Shown here: in pieces, positions 7,871 through 13,467 of the stretch
Layout of the letters: each line of letters begins with the position of its first letter
Position numbering within the stretch: the first letter of the stretch is position 1
NCBI GenBank assembly: GCA_030066975.1
Contig: JASJAO010000008.1
Coordinates: forward strand, 62,001 to 126,000
Reading direction: 5' to 3'
Source of the DNA: Henriciella sp.
Lineage (GTDB): Bacteria > Pseudomonadota > Alphaproteobacteria > Caulobacterales > Hyphomonadaceae
Length of the DNA: 64,000 bases
The notes under the pieces: generated by a model
Databases searched by the model: none
What the model saw: only the letters and a program-made list of their open reading frames with translations
What the model was told of the DNA's origin: nothing
Translations under genes and position numbers: made by a program

Positions 7871-8590
7871 ATGACCCAACCGATCACGGATAAGCCGCCC
7901 ATTGTCGATCGCGGTTTTGTTGAGAAATTCATGATCTCTGTCGATCGTCCGCTCGATTATGGTGTGTATTTTCTGATCAATGACTGGTGGGAAACCGCGA
8001 CGCAGGACGCGATCGATGCCTATATGGAGGAGCTGTATGCGATCCCCGGCGCAGAAGACTTTCTGCGAGAAGGCCATATCGCTGAGCCAATGGTGGTTGA
8101 GGATCTCAAAGATTACGCCCCGGGCACGCTTGGCGCGGCCTATCGCGATTTTGTGGTCGAGAATAACCTGATGAAGAATTTCGGCACAGATTATCGCAAA
8201 TTCCAGAAAGAGCTGATGGCATCGGGCAAGCTCAGCAAAATGCCTGAAGAGATGGCGTATATGTCGGTGCGCGGCACGCAGCTGCATGATTTCATGCATG
8301 TCCTGACCGGCTATGGTGCGACGATCCCGGGCGAGCTGGCGCTCGCCTCCTATTATCTGTCGCAGATCCGCAGCCCGTATCACGCCATTCGGCTGGCTGT
8401 GGTGATGACGCATACGGCTCTGGTGGCGCCGAAAGGGAATCTCCCTGCCATGGATGCGTTCGTGGATGGATGGTATTATGGCCGCAATTCGATGAATATC
8501 AATTTCGAGAAATGGGAAGAGCGGCTCGGCGAGCCCTTGTCGGCATTGCAGTCGGAAATGAACTTGCGTCAGATCGCCAAAGCCGCCTAA
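7871..8590 (+). CDS. COQ4-family ubiquinone biosynthesis protein
   Basis: A 239-residue protein with the zinc-binding signature of the COQ4 family: HDFMH near residue 138, followed eleven residues later by the conserved Glu of IPGELAL (HDxxHx11E). COQ4 proteins have been implicated in C1 decarboxylation/hydroxylation of the quinone head group and as scaffold of the CoQ complex. The start at 7871 has a strong AAAGGAGGA 5-6 bases upstream; the in-frame start at 7829 would precede that Shine-Dalgarno and is rejected. It is followed after 9 bp by a tetR gene, so the two are probably co-transcribed. Confidence 0.85.
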   Translation: MTQPITDKPPIVDRGFVEKFMISVDRPLDYGVYFLINDWWETATQDAIDAYMEELYAIPGAEDFLREGHIAEPMVVEDLKDYAPGTLGAAYRDFVVENNLMKNFGTDYRKFQKELMASGKLSKMPEEMAYMSVRGTQLHDFMHVLTGYGATIPGELALASYYLSQIRSPYHAIRLAVVMTHTALVAPKGNLPAMDAFVDGWYYGRNSMNINFEKWEERLGEPLSALQSEMNLRQIAKAA

Positions 8591-8599
8591 AGGAGCTCC

Positions 8600-9205
8600 A
8601 TGGCGCGGCCCAAATCGACACCTGAACAACGCGAAGCGGTCCGAAACCGCATTCAGAAAGCCGCATCGGACCTCTACAATCAGGACGGCATCGCCGCGAT
8701 TTCGGCCCGGGCCGTGGCCAGGAAAGCCAGCGTATCGGTCGGAACGATCTATGCTCATTTCGGCGATCTGACCGGTCTGATGCAGTCGCTGTGGATCCCA
8801 ACCGTGGAGCGTCAGGCGCAGGTCTTTCGGGCCAAGGCGGGCGAATATAAAGATCCGGTTCAACGTCTTCGAATTCTCCTGATGGAGTATTTGCGCTTCG
8901 GAATTGAAACCCCGGAACTTTACAGAGGTGCTTTGATGTTTGTTCGACCGGCCGGGCTGGAGAAACCGGACGCTGAACCGCTCAGCACAGTCGACTTTGC
9001 CGACCTGCTGATCGAGACCCTCAAGGAAGGCCGGGAGAGCGGCCAGTTTGTCGACGGACCGCCGGAAGTCCTGGCGCAAATGCTTTGGTCGGGCGTGCAT
9101 GGCTGCCTCGCGCTGCCGGTGAACATGGACCGGGTAGCCCTGGCGCCGGCCCGGGATGTGTCTGAGCGCACGGTCGAACTGTTGTTGAAAGCGGTACGCG
9201 CTTAG
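8600..9205 (+). CDS. TetR/AcrR family transcriptional regulator
   Basis: A 201-residue regulator with the TetR N-terminal helix-turn-helix: ISARAVARKASVSVGTIYAHF spans about residues 34-54. The C-terminal helical domain is generic and would bind an unknown ligand. It lies 9 bp after the coq4 gene with AGGAG before its ATG, so both probably form one autoregulated operon under the palindrome at 7813-7824. A possible ligand is a quinone precursor or an acyl compound, but nothing in the sequence decides this. Confidence 0.88.
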   Translation: MARPKSTPEQREAVRNRIQKAASDLYNQDGIAAISARAVARKASVSVGTIYAHFGDLTGLMQSLWIPTVERQAQVFRAKAGEYKDPVQRLRILLMEYLRFGIETPELYRGALMFVRPAGLEKPDAEPLSTVDFADLLIETLKEGRESGQFVDGPPEVLAQMLWSGVHGCLALPVNMDRVALAPARDVSERTVELLLKAVRA

Positions 9206-9209
9206 TTTT

Positions 9210-9249
9210 GGGGGGCGAAGGGAACAGCGCCCCCAGTCGAGCTGGGGGC
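9210..9249 (+). terminator. Two mutually exclusive hairpins after tetR
   Basis: GGGGGCG at 9211-9217 can pair with CGCCCCC at 9228-9234 (7 bp), or GCCCCCAG at 9229-9236 can pair with CTGGGGGC at 9242-9249 (8 bp). The two stems share the same C-run and cannot coexist. They lie 5 bases after the tetR stop. No T-tract follows, so termination is uncertain; the arrangement resembles an attenuator or a compact transcript-end structure. Confidence 0.4.
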
Positions 9250-9264
9250 AGCACGTGCGGCCGC

Positions 9265-9400
9265 GGATGCGGCAGATTTGGAGATTCGGAGGGGTTGTGG
9301 TTTTGCAAAGCGCTAAGAGGCTTCGCCTCACGCTTTGCGAAGCGGGTTCCCGATCCTCGCTGCGCTCGTCCGATGAACCTGGCTCAGGGCTGTTTGTGTT
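9265..9400 (+). repeat. Structured repeat family, copy 1
   Basis: The clearest copy of a four-copy family. An 8-bp outer stem (GCAAAGCG 9305-9312 with CGCTTTGC 9331-9338) surrounds an asymmetric loop (CTAA / A) and a 5-bp inner stem (GAGGC 9317-9321, loop TTC, GCCTC 9325-9329). Then follow GAAGCGGGTTCC, a second variable element, and GATGAACCTGGCTCAGGGCT. A shared upstream part (CAGATTTGG ... GGAGGGG ... TGGTTTTGCA) also occurs before copy 3. Boundaries are approximate. Confidence 0.8.
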
Positions 9401-9404
9401 CGGA

Positions 9405-9515
9405 ACCGGTTGTCCTGGAACGGGAGCCCTCAGCCTGGTTCATGGGCTGGCGCAGCCAGACCGGAACCTGCTTCTGCCTCGCGTCGCCCGAAGGGCGTTA
9501 GCGCGAGGCCAAACT
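9405..9515 (-). repeat. Structured repeat family, copy 2 (inverted)
   Basis: Inverted relative to copy 1 and back-to-back with it. The outer stem is CCTCGCG 9477-9483 with CGCGAGG 9502-9508; the inner stem is CGCCC 9485-9489 with GGGCG 9493-9497, loop GAA. On the minus strand it continues GAAGCAGGTTCCGG, a perfect CTGGC-TGC-GCCAG hairpin, and CATGAACCAGGCTGAGGGCTCC. Both stems differ from copy 1 in sequence but keep complementarity. Confidence 0.8.
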
Positions 9516-9521
9516 CAACCT

Positions 9522-9908
9522 TTAGCTGCTGTCCTGAACCGCAGGCAGAGCGCACTCCACCTCAACCCGCACATGGCCGACGCACCGCTCGCCGCATTCC
9601 ATGATGCGGCCCATCCAGAAGTGGATGGCGCTGAGATGCATCTCACCGGATTCATTGTACATGGCGCGCCAATGGGCGCGGTAGACTTTATTCTGCTGAT
9701 GGCACCAGGCGGTGAGGTCTTTCTCGTCGTCGGAGACGTAAGTCACCCAGACTTTGCCAGTCTCGTCAGCTTGCCAGAGGACTTTGCGTTTGTTGATCCG
9801 GCACCAGCGTTTCACAGCAAACAACTGCCACCACACCCATGGCCAGAGATAGACTGGCAGGTGGCGTACAGCGGCAATGGAGAAGCGAATGTCCATGGGT
9901 AGAAGCAT
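9522..9908 (-). CDS. Orphan 128-residue protein between repeat pairs
   Basis: A predicted 128-residue protein rich in Trp, Cys and Arg, with a WPWVWWQLF patch near residue 22 and a basic KRWCRINKRK stretch after it. No family is recognised and no signal peptide is evident. ATG codons at 9908 and 9896 are both possible; no clear Shine-Dalgarno is visible, and the upstream part is the edge of repeat copy 3. Its amino-acid make-up looks more like a real protein than the opposing plus-strand frame (9255-9902), which begins inside a repeat. The flanking repeats make acquisition as a cassette possible. Function unknown. Confidence 0.55.
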   Translation of the reverse strand: MLLPMDIRFSIAAVRHLPVYLWPWVWWQLFAVKRWCRINKRKVLWQADETGKVWVTYVSDDEKDLTAWCHQQNKVYRAHWRAMYNESGEMHLSAIHFWMGRIMECGERCVGHVRVEVECALPAVQDSS

Positions 9909-10070
9909 ACGCCAGATTTGGGAGGGGAGGATAAGCGGCGGTCTTATCCATGGTTTTGCACAGCGCCAAAAGGGGTTTGCTTGTTACCGCGCTAATGCCC
10001 TACGGGCGACGCGGTGGAAGCGGGTTCCGTATCGCGCTTCGCGCTCACATGAACCAGGCTGAGGGCTCCG
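9905..10070 (+). repeat. Structured repeat family, copy 3
   Basis: Same orientation as copy 1. The outer stem is ACCGCG 9986-9991 with CGCGGT 10010-10015; CTAA lies at 9992-9995; the inner stem is TGCCC 9996-10000, loop TAC, GGGCG 10004-10008 (one G-T pair). It continues GGAAGCGGGTTCC, a GCGC-TTC-GCGC hairpin and CATGAACCAGGCTGAGGGCTCC. The left part resembles that of copy 1 (CAGATTTGGGAGGGG ... TGGTTTTGCA). It begins at the 5' end of the orphan gene on the other strand. Confidence 0.8.
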
Positions 10071-10110
10071 GGGCCGGGATGGCATTTGCTGAACCTTGAG
10101 AAATACAGTC

Positions 10111-10195
10111 TTGAACCTGGTTCATCGGACGAGCGCAGCGAGGATCGGGAACCTGCTTCCACTGCGTGAGGCGAAGCCTCTTAGCGCGGTGAGAA
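10111..10195 (-). repeat. Structured repeat family, copy 4 (inverted)
   Basis: Inverted relative to copy 3. The inner stem is GAGGC 10168-10172 with GCCTC 10176-10180, identical to copy 1; the outer stem is CACTGCG 10160-10166 with CGCGGTG 10185-10191, containing one mismatch. On the minus strand it continues GAAGCAGGTTCCCGATCC and CGTCCGATGAAC, very close to copy 1. Copies 1 and 4 therefore form an imperfect long inverted repeat about 0.8 kb apart. Confidence 0.8.
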
Positions 10196-10358
10196 AAACA
10201 CTCCCCCCCTCCGAGCGCTGCGCGCCCACCTTCTCAGCGCAATCGTATAGGATTGCTGACGCTTCGAAGCCTGCAAAAGCGGGGGAGGAAAGAGACCGGA
10301 AGCGTCGCACTTTCATCGCAGATGGCAACAATCTCGACGATTTGGTCCGTTGAACCGA
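10196..10358. other. Remainder of intergenic region before tRNA-Arg
   Basis: Together with copies 3 and 4 this fills a gene-free stretch of about 450 bases. It holds a C-run (10201-10209) and a 6-bp hairpin, GCAATC 10239-10244 with GATTGC 10251-10256, loop GTATAG. No convincing coding frame, promoter or terminator is seen. Confidence 0.4.
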
Positions 10359-10435
10359 TGGCGATCCCGACGTGATTCGAACACGTGACCTACAGATTAG
10401 GAATCTGTTGCTCTATCCTGCTGAGCTACGGGACC
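10359..10435 (-). tRNA. tRNA-Arg (anticodon CCT)
   Basis: A complete cloverleaf on the minus strand. The acceptor stem GGTCCCG / CGGGATC (one G-T pair) is followed by discriminator G and a genome-encoded CCA (10361-10359). The D arm is TAGCTCAGC-AGGATAGAGC, and the anticodon stem ACAGA/TCTGT holds the loop TTCCTAA with anticodon CCT (10401-10399), reading AGG. The T loop is GTTCGAATC. It sits immediately beside the repeat island at 9.2-10.2 kb; tRNA genes are common integration points, but no att-like duplication of its 3' end was noticed in the window. Confidence 0.95.
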
Positions 10436-10468
10436 GTAGGGTGGTGATTAGCGTGAAAAGGATGTGGT

Positions 10469-11245
10469 TTGAAGAGGCGTTGGGCGGCGTGGAGGTGTGT
10501 CGGGCTGTGGGTGTGGGCACTCGCGGCCTGCGGCGGCACATCGCCCCTGCCGGACATGGAGCCGGGCGAGACCGGGCGGGTTGTGCGGGTCATCGATGGC
10601 GATGCGCTGGTGCTGAACACCGGTCAGGTGGTGCGGCTGGTCGGGATTGAAGCGCCGGTTCTCAAACCGCGTGGGCGCGAGCCGGATCCGCATTCGCGCG
10701 AAGCGGCAAGAACCCTGGAAGATCTGGTGCTTGGGCGTGAGGTGCAGGTCTACTATCCGGGCCTGACGCGGGACCGCTATGACCGCGCGCTCGGGCATCT
10801 GGTGGCGGTGGATCAGGCCGGTCCGCCACTCTGGGTGAATATGGAACTGATCCGGCGCGGGGCCGCGCGGGTGCGGCTTTATCCCGACACGGCCGCCATG
10901 GGTGAGGCGCTGCTGATAGCCGAAGCGGTCGCGCGCCGGGATGAGACCGGGTTGTGGGGCAAGGCTGCTTATCGGGTGCGTCAGGCCAGTCAGCTTGAGG
11001 AGGGGCAGCGCGGGTTTGAGCTGGTCACAGCCACACTGGCGGGGGATTTGCCGATCCCGGTGGGGATACCGGTGGAACTTGCCTGTGTTCGCGCCGTTGA
11101 AGGTGGCGCGCTGCGGGTGGAGGTGCGCGTTGAGGCGGCTGAGGTCTGCGCGCTGCCGGAGGGCGCGCGGCTGCGGCTACGCGGCTGGGTCACTGAGGGA
11201 CGGCTGGATCTCACGCATCCCCTGCACGCCGAAGAGTTAGATTAA
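10469..11245 (+). CDS. Thermonuclease (SNase-like) family lipoprotein
   Basis: A 258-residue exported protein. The signal peptide ends in a lipobox (LAAC, Cys near residue 21), so it is probably lipid-anchored. Residues 35-165 match the staphylococcal-nuclease fold: VVRVIDGDALVL and VRLVGIEAP at the front, DRYDRALGHLV in the middle and NMELIRRGAARV later. The second half has no recognised domain. The start is TTG at 10469, with AAGGA in AAAAGGATG upstream; no in-frame ATG precedes the lipobox. Whether the nuclease is active is unsure, because the usual catalytic Arg/Glu positions are only partly recognisable. Confidence 0.75.
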   Translation: MKRRWAAWRCVGLWVWALAACGGTSPLPDMEPGETGRVVRVIDGDALVLNTGQVVRLVGIEAPVLKPRGREPDPHSREAARTLEDLVLGREVQVYYPGLTRDRYDRALGHLVAVDQAGPPLWVNMELIRRGAARVRLYPDTAAMGEALLIAEAVARRDETGLWGKAAYRVRQASQLEEGQRGFELVTATLAGDLPIPVGIPVELACVRAVEGGALRVEVRVEAAEVCALPEGARLRLRGWVTEGRLDLTHPLHAEELD

Positions 11246-11254
11246 CGGCTTAGC

Positions 11255-11980
11255 CTAGCCTGCAATATATTGCGCGCCATTGACGGTCATCGTTGCGCCG
11301 GTGATGAAAGCGGCTTCGTCGCTGGCAAGATAGGCGCACATGGAGGCGATCTCTTCGGCTTTGCCGAGGCGGCCGACGGGAATGGTGGCGATAATGCTGT
11401 CGAGGACTTTTTCCGGGACCGCACGGACCATTTCTGTGTCGATATAACCGGGGCAGACGGTGTTCACGGTAATCCCCTTGCGCGCGCCTTCCTGGGCCAG
11501 GGCTTTGGAGAAACCGATCAGACCGGCCTTGGCAGCGGAATAGTTGACCTGTCCGAACTGGCCCTTCTGGCCATTGATGGAGGAGATATTGATGACCCGG
11601 CCAAAGCCGCGCTCGCGCATGCCTTCCCAGACCTGCCGGGTGAGATTGAAGGCCGAGGTCAAATCCACCGAGACGACTTTGTCCCACTGCTCCTTGCTCA
11701 TCTTGTGAAAGGGCGCGTCCCAGGTGATGCCAGCGTTGTTGATGAGTACTTCGACCGGGCCGAGATCGGCTTCGATTTGCGACAGGCCTGCGCCGACCGC
11801 GTCGAAGTCCGAGACATCGAACTTGTAACATTTCACGCCGGTCTCTTGTTCGCACAATGCTGCAGCTGCGTCATTGCCGCCATAATTGGCCGCGACCTGG
11901 TAGCCCTTGGCTTTCATATAGGCGCAGATTTCACGGCCGATTCCACGTGTCCCGCCTGTTACCAGTACTGTTCTGGACAT
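11255..11980 (-). CDS. phaB: Acetoacetyl-CoA reductase
   Basis: An NADPH-dependent short-chain dehydrogenase that reduces acetoacetyl-CoA to (R)-3-hydroxybutyryl-CoA, the precursor of polyhydroxybutyrate and, via crotonyl-CoA, of the ethylmalonyl-CoA pathway. It has 241 residues. The Rossmann motif TGGTRGIG is near residue 8, NNAG near 83, and the catalytic triad is the Ser of ISSINGQKGQFGQ with Tyr/Lys of YSAAK. It starts at MSRTVLVTGG (ATG 11980); the frame extends upstream but without homology. It is divergent from phaR, as is common in PHB loci; the PHB synthase is not in the window. Confidence 0.9.
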   Translation of the reverse strand: MSRTVLVTGGTRGIGREICAYMKAKGYQVAANYGGNDAAAALCEQETGVKCYKFDVSDFDAVGAGLSQIEADLGPVEVLINNAGITWDAPFHKMSKEQWDKVVSVDLTSAFNLTRQVWEGMRERGFGRVINISSINGQKGQFGQVNYSAAKAGLIGFSKALAQEGARKGITVNTVCPGYIDTEMVRAVPEKVLDSIIATIPVGRLGKAEEIASMCAYLASDEAAFITGATMTVNGAQYIAG

Positions 11981-11997
11981 CGCTGATCCTCCGTATA

Positions 11998-12009
11998 TGC
12001 TGCGCAGCA
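11998..12009. promoter_or_regulatory. TGCTGCGCAGCA palindrome between phaB and phaR
   Basis: A perfect 12-base palindrome 18 bases upstream of the phaB start, in the 170-bp divergent region. PhaR proteins of other alphaproteobacteria are reported to bind TGC-rich inverted sequences near pha genes, and this site has that character. Assignment to PhaR is inference. Confidence 0.45.
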
Positions 12010-12150
12010 TAAAATTGCTGTTTATGTTGGAACTGAATTTAAACACGCCCTTGATAGGTGTGCCAAGCAGTTCCCAATCATTCTTTGGTCCAATGCTCTC
12101 CTTGGGTAAACTTGGATCAGGGTGTGCCCAATTGTTGAAAGGACCGCGTG

Positions 12151-12753
12151 ATGGCCAAAGCGAATGGAACGTCTGGACCGGTAATCATCAAGAAGTACGC
12201 CAACCGTCGATTGTATGACACTTCAACATCGTCCTATGTCACCTTGGACCACTTGTCTGACCTGGTGCGGCGCGAGGTGGATTTTGAGGTGCGCGACGCG
12301 AAAAGCGGGGAAGATCTGACCCGGCAGGTGCTGACGCAGATCATCTTTGAAAAAGAGAATAAGGGCGAGGGGGCTCTGCCTGTGAATTTCCTGCGCAAGC
12401 TGATCGGCTTCTATGGCGGTGGATCGCAAATGCTGCTGCCGGCCTGGCTTGAGATGAGCATGAACAGCTTCGCCGAGAGCCAGGAACGCTGGACCAAGAC
12501 CATGGGCGGCGCGGCCAATCCGTTTGCTCTGTTTGAGAAACAGGCGCGCACGAATATGGAACTGTTTGAAAACACGATGCGAATGTTTTCTGCCGGGACT
12601 TTGCCGACCCGGGACCGCAAGAAAGACAGTTATCGATCCAAATCCTCTGGTAAGTCCGGTAAAGGCGAGCTGGATCAGGACGCGGTGGCGATGCTGCGCA
12701 GCCAGATGGAAGCGATGCAGGCTCAGCTCGACGAGTTGGCGACGAAGTCTTGA
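12151..12753 (+). CDS. phaR: Polyhydroxyalkanoate synthesis repressor PhaR
   Basis: A 200-residue repressor that senses PHB granules and controls phasin and pha genes. The N-terminal DNA-binding domain is unmistakable: IKKYANRRLYDTSTSSYVTL (about residues 13-32), followed by LRKLIGFYGGGSQMLLPAWLE in the PHB-accumulation domain. The C-terminus (AMLRSQMEAMQAQLDEL) is a short coiled coil suited to oligomerisation or granule contact. GTG 12148 directly precedes ATG 12151; the ATG is preferred. Divergent from phaB. Confidence 0.93.
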   Translation: MAKANGTSGPVIIKKYANRRLYDTSTSSYVTLDHLSDLVRREVDFEVRDAKSGEDLTRQVLTQIIFEKENKGEGALPVNFLRKLIGFYGGGSQMLLPAWLEMSMNSFAESQERWTKTMGGAANPFALFEKQARTNMELFENTMRMFSAGTLPTRDRKKDSYRSKSSGKSGKGELDQDAVAMLRSQMEAMQAQLDELATKS

Positions 12754-12757
12754 GGCC

Positions 12758-13420
12758 CTAGTTCAGGACCAAAGTGGCGTGGATTTCGCCGTGACCGGGT
12801 TCCTGGAGGATTGCCGCGCACGTATAGGTGCAGGACAGATCGACTGTGCCGCTAGTTGGGTCCCAATCTGAAATCACCCGGGTGGAGATGACCGGGTTGA
12901 CCATGTCGGTCTGATTGGCCTCAGCGGAGAGATATTCCACGACATGCAGGTCGAAGCTTTCTGGGTCGGCGCCTGTGATCTCAATGCCGGTCTCGGTCTG
13001 GGTGAGTTGCGGGGCGAGGTCTGGCCTTGTGTCGCGACGCGCCTCGATATTCTGCAGAACACGCCGACGGTTTGTGGCCGGGCATTGTTTGACGCCATCA
13101 TAGACCGATTGCGGCGTGTAGGGCGCGCGCAGTTCCATCTGGTCCGCATAGGCCGCCTGACGGGCTTTGGCTTCCGGCATCGCCATCGGGTCCGGCGCGC
13201 CGAGATAGTCCCAATAGTCGACCGACCAGGTGAGGATCAGCACATCGTCATTCTCACGTGAGACACGGTCAAGCGTGCGATGCGCCCGGGGACAGGCCTG
13301 GCAGTTCTGCGAGGCGAAAAGCTCGACCACGACCGGGGAAGCTTCGGCACTTGCGGGCAGCAGGGCCGTGGGCGTGAGACATAGAAAAAGGGCGAGGAGA
13401 CGGGTCATGCTGGGTGACAT
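12758..13420 (-). CDS. DUF1223 family periplasmic thioredoxin-like protein
   Basis: A 220-residue protein with a cleavable-type signal peptide (about residues 1-27, ending SAEAS) and a thioredoxin-like domain starting VVELFASQNCQACP, whose CxxC is typical of DUF1223. WSVDYWDYLG near residue 66 is also family-characteristic. A redox or secreted role is suggested by the fold, but the function of the family is not established. ATG 13420 is preceded by GAGGAAA. Convergent with phaR, with a 4-base gap. Confidence 0.82.
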   Translation of the reverse strand: MSPSMTRLLALFLCLTPTALLPASAEASPVVVELFASQNCQACPRAHRTLDRVSRENDDVLILTWSVDYWDYLGAPDPMAMPEAKARQAAYADQMELRAPYTPQSVYDGVKQCPATNRRRVLQNIEARRDTRPDLAPQLTQTETGIEITGADPESFDLHVVEYLSAEANQTDMVNPVISTRVISDWDPTSGTVDLSCTYTCAAILQEPGHGEIHATLVLN

Positions 13421-13467
13421 AACCGTTTCCTCGCCCTTTGGGCACTCACGTCTGCGTTATAACTGCG

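Noticed and set aside
7733-9331. 532-codon open frame on the minus strand
   Set aside because: It is antisense to the clear coq4 and tetR genes, is rich in Arg/His/Gln as shadow frames in GC-rich DNA are, and shows no domain.
9255-9902. 215-codon plus-strand frame opposite the orphan gene
   Set aside because: It begins inside repeat copy 1, crosses copy 2 and has shadow-like composition; the minus-strand frame is more protein-like.
9265-10200. CRISPR array
   Set aside because: The repeats are few, long, in both orientations and irregularly spaced, with no cas genes.
10359-10435. tRNA-Arg as a prophage or island attachment site
   Set aside because: No integrase gene and no duplicate of the tRNA 3' end were noticed in the window; adjacency to the repeat block is noted only as context.
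11270-11986. 238-codon plus-strand frame
   Set aside because: Exactly antisense to phaB, with Gly/Asp/Phe-rich shadow composition.
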